Shown here in pieces: positions 1 to 6,359 of a DNA stretch of 7,193 bases. Made by a program: the position numbers and the translations under genes. The notes beneath the pieces were generated by a model. It saw only the letters and a program-made list of their open reading frames with translations. It made no database searches and was not told the DNA's origin. Source of the stretch: an uncultured Alphaproteobacteria bacterium (GTDB taxonomy: Bacteria > Pseudomonadota > Alphaproteobacteria > Rhizobiales > Hyphomicrobiaceae); NCBI GenBank assembly GCA_937950105.1, contig CALFEM010000448.1, forward strand, positions 1 through 7,193, read 5' to 3'. Each line of letters begins with the position of its first letter. The first letter of the stretch is position 1.

Positions 1-47
1 ACGAGATGCCTAAGTGACTGGAGTTCAGACGTGTGCTCTTCCGATCT
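1..47 (+). other. Illumina P7/TruSeq adapter contamination (not genomic)
   Basis: Bases 1-7 (ACGAGAT) match the 3' end of the Illumina P7 flow-cell sequence. Bases 8-13 (GCCTAA) are the reverse complement of TTAGGC, which is TruSeq index 3. Bases 14-47 match the read 2 primer, beginning GTGACTGGAGTTCAGACGTG and ending TGCTCTTCCGATCT. Translation through it gives peptides familiar as adapter artefacts, MTGVQTCALPI in one frame and LFRSQ in another. Library sequence was therefore left on the contig end. Any start codon placed inside this stretch, such as the GTG at 14 or at 33, is spurious. Confidence 0.98.
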
Positions 48-284
48 CAGAACCGTCCGTTCTTCATTCTCGGCGAGGTTCGCAATGCCGGACAGTTCCC
101 CTATGTCTCCGGCATGACCGTCGAAACCGCGGTCGCGATCGCGGGCGGCTACACCGAGCGCGCCAGCGACCGCAAGTTCCGCATCTCGCGCCGGATCAAC
201 GGCTACGTCGAGCAGATCGAGGCGCCGTCGGACTACGTCATCAAGCCTGGCGACACCGTCTACGTGTTCGAAAGGTTCCTCTGA
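48..284 (+). CDS. SLBB-domain polysaccharide export protein, C-terminal fragment
   Basis: This is the last 78 codons of a gene whose 5' part lies beyond the contig end. The visible protein begins directly after the adapter with QNRPFFILGEVRNAGQFPYV. The GEVRNAGQFPYVSGMTVETA pattern followed by AIAGGYTERA is typical of an SLBB (soluble ligand-binding beta-grasp) repeat. The ending YVIKPGDTVYVFERFL matches the final strand of Wza/ExoF-type polysaccharide export proteins. Such proteins are periplasmic or outer-membrane parts of the export channel in Wzx/Wzy-dependent pathways. The signal peptide and main export domain are not visible, so a Wza-like lipoprotein cannot be told from an ExoF-like protein. 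The stop at 282-284 is 57 bases before the glycosyltransferase gene, in the same direction, which suggests co-transcription. The frame can be read back into the adapter, but those residues are artefactual. Confidence 0.88.
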   Translation, partial: QNRPFFILGEVRNAGQFPYVSGMTVETAVAIAGGYTERASDRKFRISRRINGYVEQIEAPSDYVIKPGDTVYVFERFL

Positions 285-341
285 CATCTTGCGCAGTGCA
301 CCGCGTATCCTCGCGCTGCACGACGCAAGACGGCCAACGAC

Positions 342-1475
342 GTGACGAACCCACTGCGCATCCTGCACGTGCTGCGTGCTCCGGTCGGCGGCCTTTTCCG
401 CCACGTCGCTGACCTTGCGCGCGCGCAGGTCGCGCGTGGCCATCAGGTCGGTATTCTCGCCGATTCCGAAGCCAGCGACGGGCTGACGGAAACGAGGCTC
501 GCGGGCCTCGACGCCGATATGCCGCTCGGCGTCGCGCGTGTCCCGATGGCGCGTGAGGTCGGGCTCGGCGACTACCGGGCCAGCCGCGCCACCGCACGCC
601 ACGCCTTTTCGATCTCCGCCGACGTGTTGCATGGACACGGTGCCAAGGGCGGTGCCTACGCCCGCCTCGCCGCCGCCCGCATGACGAAAGCCGGCCGCCG
701 CGTCGGTGCCTATTACACGCCGCACGGCGGCAGCCTCCACTACGCACCGACGTCGCTGAAGGGTATCGTCTTCATGGCGCTAGAACGCCACCTCGCGTCG
801 CACACCGACGCGATCATCTTCGAAAGCGCCTACTCGTCGCGCATCTACGCCGAGAACGTCGGCATGCCGGCGCACCTCGCCTCGCGCATCATTCCGAACG
901 GCATACGTGCCGACGAACTTGAGCCCGTGCGCGCCGGCAACGATGCGGCGGACTTCGTCTTCGTCGGCGAGTTGCGCAAGCTGAAGGGCGTTGACCTGAT
1001 GCTGCGTGCCCTCGCCGCTATCGAAGCGCCGAGGCGCCCGACCGCCGTGATCGTCGGCGACGGGCCCGACGGGGCCGAGTTCCGCGATCTCGCAGACCGT
1101 CTCGACCTCTCCGAGCGCGTCCGCTTTCCGGGCGCCATGCCGGCGCGCCAGGCGTTCGCGCTCGGGCGCACACTGGTCATGCCGTCGCGCGCGGAGAGCT
1201 TCCCTTATGTCGTGCTCGAAGCCGGGGGCGCGGCGCTCCCGATGATCGCGACATCGGTCGGCGGCATACCCGAAATTGCCGCGGGCAGCTCGTTGCGGCT
1301 GGTCGAGAGCGAGAACGTCGAGGCGCTCACCGCGGCCATGCTTCGCAACCTCGAGGATCCGGCCGGCGCCACAGCCGACGCCGCGAGCCTGCGTGACGTC
1401 ATCGCCGCGCGCTACTCGGTCGACGTGATGACCGACGCGGTGCTCGACCTCTACACGACGACGCTGCGGCGCTAG
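342..1475 (+). CDS. Glycosyltransferase family 4 (GT-B fold)
   Basis: The 377-residue length is normal for GT4 enzymes, which transfer a sugar from a nucleotide donor to a lipid-linked acceptor on the cytoplasmic face of the inner membrane. The N-terminal Rossmann half opens with RILHVLRAPVGGLFRHV, which carries the glycine-rich acceptor-side loop, and contains HGHGAKGG at residues 97-104. The C-terminal half begins near residue 200 (DFVFVGELRKLKGVDLML). It contains the E-x7-E donor-site signature with Glu285 and Glu293 (AESFPYVVLEAGG), followed by ATSVGGIPEI. The start is a GTG with no strong Shine-Dalgarno. It is preferred because the family's first beta strand begins six residues later and the upstream frame has a stop at 282. 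The sugar and linkage cannot be read from sequence. Its neighbours place it in exopolysaccharide repeat-unit assembly. Confidence 0.92.
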   Translation: MTNPLRILHVLRAPVGGLFRHVADLARAQVARGHQVGILADSEASDGLTETRLAGLDADMPLGVARVPMAREVGLGDYRASRATARHAFSISADVLHGHGAKGGAYARLAAARMTKAGRRVGAYYTPHGGSLHYAPTSLKGIVFMALERHLASHTDAIIFESAYSSRIYAENVGMPAHLASRIIPNGIRADELEPVRAGNDAADFVFVGELRKLKGVDLMLRALAAIEAPRRPTAVIVGDGPDGAEFRDLADRLDLSERVRFPGAMPARQAFALGRTLVMPSRAESFPYVVLEAGGAALPMIATSVGGIPEIAAGSSLRLVESENVEALTAAMLRNLEDPAGATADAASLRDVIAARYSVDVMTDAVLDLYTTTLRR

Positions 1476-1515
1476 CACCTCGTTAACCAGTCCGGCCCGG
1501 TTGGCCCTGTGACTG

Positions 1516-1535
1516 CGGACGGCATGCGCCGTCTG
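1516..1535 (+). other. Intercistronic hairpin between the GT4 and glycosylphosphotransferase genes
   Basis: The 110-base gap 1476-1585 contains a short inverted repeat: GACGGC, loop ATGC, GCCGTC at 1518-1533. One G-T wobble and one C-G pair extend it to an 8-bp stem. A pyrimidine-rich stretch follows (about 1541-1560) but there is no true T-run. It could be a weak attenuator, an RNA-processing or stabilising element, or chance in GC-rich DNA. No convincing promoter was seen in this gap. Confidence 0.3.
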
Positions 1536-1585
1536 GCACGGCCTCTGCTCTTTCCTCGCTTGATCGTTCCACAACGAGACAGCGA

Positions 1586-3133
1586 GTGAACCACGTCATG
1601 CCCAAAGAGCATTCGACTGCGGACGTCATCGATGGCGCGGGCGTCGCGCGCCCTGCCGCTCTGAAAAGCAGTGTGACGGTCGAACTGCCTGTGCTCGCCG
1701 ACTTTCGCGCCGGCCAGCAGTCGAGCCTGATCTCGCCGACGGTGCTGCGCGGTTCCGTACGCGCCTTCGATCTCGTGGTCACCGTGGTCATTGGTTTCGC
1801 CGTCGCCTTCGCCTACGTCGCCGAGGGTGATGTCCGCTGGTCCAGCATCTATACGGCAGCGAACCTCGGCACCGGGCTTGCGACTCTCGTCGCCTTCGAG
1901 CTGTTTCGCCTGAACACACTGGCCGCGTTCGCCGACGTGCTGCGTCACCTGCCGCGCATCGTGCTGGCGTGGACCACCGCCTTCGCGCTGCTCGTCGCCG
2001 GCGTCTTCTTCCTGAAGGCCGGGCCCGAGGTTTCGCGCGTATGGCTGGCGCTCTGGTTCACCAGCGGCGGCGTCGCGCTGGTTGCCGGGCGCGTCGCGCT
2101 GGCGGGCCTCGTCCGCCATTGGGCGCGTCAGGGCCGTCTTTATCGTCGCGCAGCGATCTACGGCAGCGGACCGGTGACAGAGGATCTCATTCGCCAGCTC
2201 GAACAGCAGGCTGCCGGTGAGATCCGCATCTCCGGCATTTTCGACGACCGCGACGGCGACCGCTCGACTGCCAACATCGCCGGCTACCCGCGCATCGGTG
2301 GCCTCGGCGATCTCGTCGCCCATTGCCGCGGCACGCGCATCGATCTCGTCATCGTCGCGCTGCCGATCGCCGCCGAGGGCCGTCTCGTCGAGGTCCTGCG
2401 GCAGATCTCCGTGCTGCCCGTCGACATCAAGCTGCCGGCGGCGGCGACGACGCTGCGGTTCTCGCCGCGCACCTACTCACGCGTCGGCAACGTCTCGATG
2501 ATCGACCTGCACGATGCGCCGATCGCCGACTGGGGGCGCGTCTCCAAGTGGCTGTTCGACAAGATCGTCGGCACCACGGCCCTGCTGCTGCTCGCGCCGC
2601 TGATGGCGGCGATCGCCGTCGCGATCAAGCTCGACAGCCGCGGCCCGGTCCTGTTCCGCCAGAAGCGCTACGGCTTCAACAACGAGCTGATCGAGGTGCT
2701 CAAGTTCCGCTCGATGTACACCGATCGCTGCGATGCGACCGCGTCGAAGCTGGTCACCCGCGACGATCCCCGCGTCACCCGCGTCGGCCGTTTCATCCGC
2801 CGCACCAGCCTCGACGAGTTGCCGCAACTCATCAACGTGGTGCTCGGGCAGCTCTCGCTCGTCGGCCCGCGCCCGCACGCGCTGCAAGCGAAGGCGGCCA
2901 ACCAGCTCTACGACGAGGTGGTCGAGGGCTACTTTGCGCGCCACAAGGTCAAGCCCGGCATCACCGGCTGGGCGCAGATCAACGGTTGGCGCGGCGAAAC
3001 CGATACCCCCGAGAAGATCAGGAAGCGCGTCGAGCACGACCTGTACTACATCGAGAACTGGTCGGTGTTTCTCGACATCTACATCCTGGTGAAGACACCT
3101 TTCGCACTGCTCGACACCGAGAACGCCTTTTGA
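1586..3133 (+). CDS. Undecaprenyl-phosphate glycosylphosphotransferase (WcaJ/ExoY-type initiating sugar transferase)
   Basis: The enzyme transfers a sugar-1-phosphate, probably glucose, from UDP-sugar to undecaprenyl phosphate, the first committed step of repeat-unit synthesis. The 515 residues follow the WcaJ layout. Four hydrophobic segments lie near residues 60-78, 86-107, 125-143 and 152-172. A CoA-binding-like Rossmann domain begins with YGSG at 192-195. A fifth membrane segment lies near 326-346. The bacterial sugar transferase domain then shows KFRSM (373-377), [12 protein letters not shown] with the Asp410-Glu411 catalytic dyad, SLVGPRP, and [17 protein letters not shown] from Lys456. 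The GTG at 1586 has a GAGAC five bases upstream. An in-frame ATG at 1598 would remove four residues and is equally possible. The gene sits between the GT4 and ligase genes on the same strand. Glucose specificity is inferred from family resemblance; galactose, as in ExoY, is possible. Confidence 0.93.
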   Translation: MNHVMPKEHSTADVIDGAGVARPAALKSSVTVELPVLADFRAGQQSSLISPTVLRGSVRAFDLVVTVVIGFAVAFAYVAEGDVRWSSIYTAANLGTGLATLVAFELFRLNTLAAFADVLRHLPRIVLAWTTAFALLVAGVFFLKAGPEVSRVWLALWFTSGGVALVAGRVALAGLVRHWARQGRLYRRAAIYGSGPVTEDLIRQLEQQAAGEIRISGIFDDRDGDRSTANIAGYPRIGGLGDLVAHCRGTRIDLVIVALPIAAEGRLVEVLRQISVLPVDIKLPAAATTLRFSPRTYSRVGNVSMIDLHDAPIADWGRVSKWLFDKIVGTTALLLLAPLMAAIAVAIKLDSRGPVLFRQKRYGFNNELIEVLKFRSMYTDRCDATASKLVTRDDPRVTRVGRFIRRTSLDELPQLINVVLGQLSLVGPRPHALQAKAANQLYDEVVEGYFARHKVKPGITGWAQINGWRGETDTPEKIRKRVEHDLYYIENWSVFLDIYILVKTPFALLDTENAF

Positions 3134-3176
3134 TCGCGCCACGCGTTCCAGCGCCGCACAAGCTCGAGCAAACGAA

Positions 3177-4682
3177 GTGACAGCTCTCGTCTATCGCATT
3201 CCCGTCCTGCCGAGACCGGTGCTGCCGCGCGGTCTCGCCATGCCTGGCGCGGTGCCGCCCCGCAGCCTCGTACACACGCTGGCACTGGGGCTCGTCTGGC
3301 TGGCCGTCGCATCGGGATCGGTGGTCTTCACCGAGCCCGCACCGACCGATGTCCTCACGCTCGGCGTGATCGTGCTGCTGCCCGTCATCGGGCTCGTCGC
3401 ATTCCGCGCCGCGCACATGTCCCTCGCCGCCATCTGGCTCGTCATCTGCGCGGGCGGCTTCGTCGCCGCGATCGATACGAGCGCGGTCGGCACGGCAACG
3501 ACGCACATGGCAGTCTCGCTCTATCTCTGCCTCGCATCGGTCGTCATCGCCGGCTTCGTCACGCTGAAGCCGGTCGCGCATACGCGTCTGCTTCTGAATG
3601 CTCACCTCGCCGGCGCGCTGATCGCCGCGAGCGCCGCTCTCGCCGGCTATTTCGGGCTCGTGCCCGGCGCCGCCGATCTGTTCGTCAAGTTCGAGCGCGC
3701 CAGCGGTCCGTTCAAGGATCCCAACGTCTTCGGACCCTATCTCATTCCCGCGATCGTCTACGCGCTGCATCTGTGGCTGACGCGGCCGCTGCACCGCGGC
3801 CTCCTCCCGGCCATCGCGTTCGCCGTTCTTACGGTCGCATTACTGCTTTCCTTCTCCCGCGCCGCCTGGGCCGGTGCGGCTATGGCAATCGCCCTCTACC
3901 TCTATCTGTCGTTCGTGACGACACGCCGGGACCTCGATCGGCTGCGCATCACCGGCCTCGTTCTGGCGGGTGCGCTGTTGCTGGTTCCGCTGCTGGCGGC
4001 CGCACTTCAGCACGATGCGATCGGCAAGCTGTTCTCCGAGCGCGCGACCTTGACGCAGAGTTATGACGTCGGTCCCGAAGGCCGCTTCGGTGGACAAGAG
4101 AAGGCCCTCGACCTGATCGCGGAGCATCCGCTCGGCCTCGGCGCCCTGGAATTCTCGCGAAGCTACCATCACGAAGAAGTCCACAACGTCTATCTCAGCA
4201 TGTTCCTCAACGCCGGCTGGGTCGGCGGCTGCCTGTTTCTCGCGTTGTCCGTCTCGTTGCTCGCGCTCAGCCTGACACACGCACTCCGCCGCGGCACCCT
4301 GCAGGCGCTGCACATCGTCGCGTTCGCTGCCTTGAGTTCAAACGTGTTGATCGGCGCGGTGATCGATACCGACCACTGGCGCCATCTCTATCTGCTGATC
4401 GCCATCGCCGTCGGCCTGATGGCGGCGCGCGCGCCGGCGCGGCGCCGGGAGGCCCGCATTATCGCCGACCGCCGACCACTGCTGCTGCGCCGGGTCGTCG
4501 TGCTGGCACCACCGCGACGTGAGGCCCGGATCGTGCGGCGCTCGGGCGAGGTGGTCGAGCTGTTCCCCGATCCGTTGCGTGGCCGCCCCCCGGGTGGGTT
4601 CAAGCGCGCCGTCCGTCTCATCGGTCCCGTGCGACCGAAACGTCTGCCGCGTCTGCGCGGGACGGCCGTCGCCAGGGTATGA
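3177..4682 (+). CDS. O-antigen ligase/polymerase-like membrane protein (Wzy/WaaL superfamily)
   Basis: About twelve hydrophobic segments run from residue 31 to about 417, giving an integral inner-membrane protein. Superfamily marks include FKDPNVFGPY from residue 179 and SRAAWAG from Ser227. There is a large loop between about 283 and 335 with Arg303 in EGRFGGQEKAL and an HPLGLG turn, and then His336-Asn337 before the next helix (VHNVYLSMFLNAGW). Members polymerise lipid-linked repeat units or ligate glycans on the periplasmic side. In an exopolysaccharide locus a Wzy polymerase role is more likely than a lipopolysaccharide ligase role, but sequence alone does not decide. The start is GTG, 43 bases after the previous stop, without a strong Shine-Dalgarno; ATG at 3240 (residue 22) is an alternative. 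Residues 418-501 form an unusual arginine-rich tail, probably cytoplasmic. This is the last gene of the polysaccharide run. Confidence 0.88.
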   Translation: MTALVYRIPVLPRPVLPRGLAMPGAVPPRSLVHTLALGLVWLAVASGSVVFTEPAPTDVLTLGVIVLLPVIGLVAFRAAHMSLAAIWLVICAGGFVAAIDTSAVGTATTHMAVSLYLCLASVVIAGFVTLKPVAHTRLLLNAHLAGALIAASAALAGYFGLVPGAADLFVKFERASGPFKDPNVFGPYLIPAIVYALHLWLTRPLHRGLLPAIAFAVLTVALLLSFSRAAWAGAAMAIALYLYLSFVTTRRDLDRLRITGLVLAGALLLVPLLAAALQHDAIGKLFSERATLTQSYDVGPEGRFGGQEKALDLIAEHPLGLGALEFSRSYHHEEVHNVYLSMFLNAGWVGGCLFLALSVSLLALSLTHALRRGTLQALHIVAFAALSSNVLIGAVIDTDHWRHLYLLIAIAVGLMAARAPARRREARIIADRRPLLLRRVVVLAPPRREARIVRRSGEVVELFPDPLRGRPPGGFKRAVRLIGPVRPKRLPRLRGTAVARV

Positions 4683-4777
4683 CCTTTAGCCCTGCAGCTA
4701 CTCGTAACGGCAAGATAGCGCTTCACTTTCCGCATACTGCGCCGCGCGGCACGACACTTTGCCGCCCCCGCAAAACG

Positions 4778-4791
4778 TTGACCTAAGTCAA
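4778..4791. promoter_or_regulatory. FNR/FixK/Anr-family binding site upstream of hemN
   Basis: The 14-base sequence TTGACCTAAGTCAA has perfect inverted arms TTGAC/GTCAA around CTAA. It fits the FNR/FixK pattern TTGA-N6-TCAA. Its centre is at 4784.5. Oxygen-responsive CRP/FNR regulators commonly activate hemN in proteobacteria, and this box sits directly before hemN, so activation under low oxygen is the natural reading. Whether FNR, FixK or Anr binds cannot be told here. Confidence 0.85.
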
Positions 4792-4813
4792 CCTCGGGTG
4801 CCGCCGACGTTTC

Positions 4814-4819
4814 TACAGT
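4814..4819 (+). promoter_or_regulatory. Probable -10 element of the hemN promoter
   Basis: TACAGT resembles the sigma-70 consensus TATAAT. It implies transcription starting near 4826, which puts the FNR-type box centre at about -41.5, the standard class II activator position overlapping the -35 region. No separate good -35 hexamer is seen, as expected for an activator-dependent promoter. The start point is inferred, not observed. Confidence 0.6.
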
Positions 4820-4844
4820 GACGTAATCAGGTACCCGGTGACGA

Positions 4845-4888
4845 CGTGTTTGCGGGGCTGTCCTCAGCGCGGTCACCTCGCGAACACG
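4845..4888 (+). other. Possible stem-loop in the hemN 5' leader
   Basis: Bases 4845-4857 can pair with 4876-4888 over 13 positions, two of them G-U wobbles (4851/4882 and 4855/4878). This leaves an 18-base loop in which CTG(4858-4860)/CAG(4865-4867) could form a small inner helix. The element lies about 20 bases after the inferred transcription start and 44 bases before the hemN start codon, so it does not cover the ribosome-binding site. A competing helix, GGTGAC (4837-4842) with GTCACC (4872-4877), is also possible. It matches no riboswitch class I recognise. Confidence 0.35.
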
Positions 4889-4918
4889 GAACCGTACCGT
4901 GGTGCCTGTCCGGATCCT

Positions 4919-4923
4919 GGAGA
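4919..4923 (+). promoter_or_regulatory. hemN Shine-Dalgarno sequence (fixes the ATG at 4933)
   Basis: GGAGA lies nine bases before the ATG at 4933. It supports that ATG over the in-frame GTG at 4846, whose extra 29 residues resemble nothing in the family and would be encoded across the leader stem-loop. Confidence 0.75.
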
Positions 4924-4932
4924 CCTTTGCCG

Positions 4933-6276
4933 ATGCGGCCCGAACTCCTGAAGAAGTATGCGCAGCCTGTTCCGCGCTACACGAGCTACCCGACGGCCCC
5001 GCACTTCTCGCCCAAGGTCGATGCGGACACCTATCGCCGCTGGCTCGGCGCGATCGCACCCGGCACGCCGCTGTCGCTCTACGCGCACGTGCCGTTCTGC
5101 AAAGAGATGTGCTGGTACTGCGGCTGCTCGATGAAGGTGACGAAGCGCCACGCTCCGATCGAGCGCTATCTCGACGCACTGACGCACGAGATCGAAACGG
5201 TCTCCGGCCTCGTTGGCACCGGCCACCCGGTCACGCACATCCATTGGGGCGGCGGCAGTCCGAGCATCCTCGAGCCCGACGATATCCTGCGCCTCGCGGG
5301 CGCCCTCAGGCGTGGTTTCGCATTCGCTGATGACGCCGAGTTCGCCGTCGAGATCGATCCGCGCGGCCTCGATCAGGCGCGCGTCGATGCGTTCGCCGAA
5401 GCCGGAGTCAACCGCGTCAGCATCGGTGTGCAGGATTTCGACACCGCCGTGCAGACCGCGATCAACCGCATGCAGTCGTTCGAAATGACAGAGTGGGTGG
5501 TGCAGGCGTTCCGCGCTCGTGGCGTCCAGTCGATCAACATCGATCTCGTCTACGGCCTGCCGCATCAGGACATGTCGACGCTCGATAAGACGCTCAACCA
5601 TGTGCTCAGCCTGAGGCCCGACCGCATTGCTCTGTTCGGCTACGCACACTTGCCTTCCCGCATCGTACACCAGCGGCTGATCGACGAAGCTGCGCTCCCC
5701 GACATGGAACAGCGCTTCGAACAGGCCAACCGCGCGGCGAACCGGCTCGCCTCGGCCGGCTATGTCGGCGTCGGGCTCGATCACTATGCCTTGCCGACCG
5801 ACAGCCTCGTCACCGGAAACCTGCACCGCAATTTCCAGGGCTATACGACGGATACCGCCTCGGCACTGATCGGACTCGGCGCGTCTTCCATCGGCCGTCT
5901 GCCGCAGGGCTACGTGCAGAATGCCACCCCGATCAGAGATTATGAGCGCCGCGTCGCCAACGCTGGCCTGGCAACCGTGCGCGGCCACGCACTGAGCCTC
6001 GACGATGAAGCTCGCGCACTGGTGATCGAGCGCCTGATGTGTGATTTCCGCTTCCCGACCGAGGAATTGCGCCAGCGCTTCGGAATTGCGGCCGACCCGA
6101 TCATCGGCGAGGCCGAGATGCTGGTTCAGAGAGATAGCGACGATCTGATCGAGCGCGACGGTGATCAGCCCGGATTCCGCGTCACCGACAAAGGCCGCCT
6201 TTTCGTCCGCTCCATCTGTTCGGCCTTCGACAGCTACCTGGGGCAAAGCAAGGCGCAGCATTCGAGCGGTATCTGA
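4933..6276 (+). CDS. hemN: Oxygen-independent coproporphyrinogen III oxidase (radical SAM)
   Basis: HemN converts coproporphyrinogen III to protoporphyrinogen IX without oxygen in the cytoplasm, keeping haem synthesis going under anoxia. The 447 residues match the usual length. The start MRPELLKKYAQPVPRYTSYP aligns with the family N-terminus. The 4Fe-4S/SAM motif CxxxCxxCxC is intact at Cys56, Cys60, Cys63 and Cys65 (CKEMCWYCGC); this extra-cysteine form marks true HemN rather than the HemW-like group. The GGG SAM-binding motif is at 106-108 (HWGGGSP), Glu140 lies in VEIDPR, and the second-SAM-site Phe301-Gln302 lies in RNFQGYTT. The C-terminal HemN domain ends with KGRLFVRSICSAFDSYL. The gene is probably transcribed alone from the FNR-type promoter at 4778-4826 and ends at the terminator at 6324. 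All key residues I checked are present, so I expect an active enzyme. Confidence 0.97.
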   Translation: MRPELLKKYAQPVPRYTSYPTAPHFSPKVDADTYRRWLGAIAPGTPLSLYAHVPFCKEMCWYCGCSMKVTKRHAPIERYLDALTHEIETVSGLVGTGHPVTHIHWGGGSPSILEPDDILRLAGALRRGFAFADDAEFAVEIDPRGLDQARVDAFAEAGVNRVSIGVQDFDTAVQTAINRMQSFEMTEWVVQAFRARGVQSINIDLVYGLPHQDMSTLDKTLNHVLSLRPDRIALFGYAHLPSRIVHQRLIDEAALPDMEQRFEQANRAANRLASAGYVGVGLDHYALPTDSLVTGNLHRNFQGYTTDTASALIGLGASSIGRLPQGYVQNATPIRDYERRVANAGLATVRGHALSLDDEARALVIERLMCDFRFPTEELRQRFGIAADPIIGEAEMLVQRDSDDLIERDGDQPGFRVTDKGRLFVRSICSAFDSYLGQSKAQHSSGI

Positions 6277-6323
6277 GCCGCTATCGACACTCACGAACGC
6301 CATCATGTGAGGGTAGATGACGA

Positions 6324-6356
6324 GAAGGCGAGCGGTCCTCCGCTCGCCTTCTTTGT
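6324..6356 (+). terminator. Intrinsic terminator after hemN
   Basis: A perfect 12-bp stem (6324-6335 with 6340-6351, beginning GAAGGCGAGCGG) closes a TCCT loop and is followed by TTTGTGT. It lies 47 bases after the hemN stop. The T-rich side is on the plus strand, so it best serves hemN. On the minus strand the hairpin falls directly after the stop of the convergent gene but has no T-run there, so it would be a poor terminator in that direction. Confidence 0.88.
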
Positions 6357-6359
6357 GTC

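Noticed and set aside
14..412. 132-residue plus-strand reading frame beginning MTGVQTCALPI
   Set aside because: Its start lies in the adapter, it crosses the end of the SLBB gene and the start of the GT4 gene out of frame, and its arginine-rich composition is typical of a shadow frame.
1560..1575. TTGATCGTTCC..., considered as a second FNR-type site before the glycosylphosphotransferase gene
   Set aside because: Only the left half-site matches; the right arm TCAA is missing at the required spacing.
1472..2323. Minus-strand frame of 283 residues opposite the glycosylphosphotransferase gene
   Set aside because: Low-complexity, charged antisense shadow with no family resemblance; the plus strand carries a clear family protein.
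4746..4765. Hairpin GCGGCA-N8-TGCCGC after the ligase gene, considered as a terminator
   Set aside because: The stem is only six base pairs and is followed by CCCC and then CAAAACG with no T-run, so it is too weak to call.
4846..4932. N-terminal extension of hemN from the GTG at 4846
   Set aside because: The 29 added residues do not match HemN N-termini, whereas the ATG at 4933 has a good GGAGA and begins where the family begins.
4873..6306. 477-residue minus-strand open frame opposite hemN
   Set aside because: hemN has every expected motif on the plus strand. The antisense frame shows no recognisable domain and is explained by high G/C at third codon positions.
6290..6311. Inverted repeat CTCAC-N12-GTGAG between the hemN stop and the terminator
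   Set aside because: Five base pairs with a 12-base spacer is expected by chance and has no supporting context.
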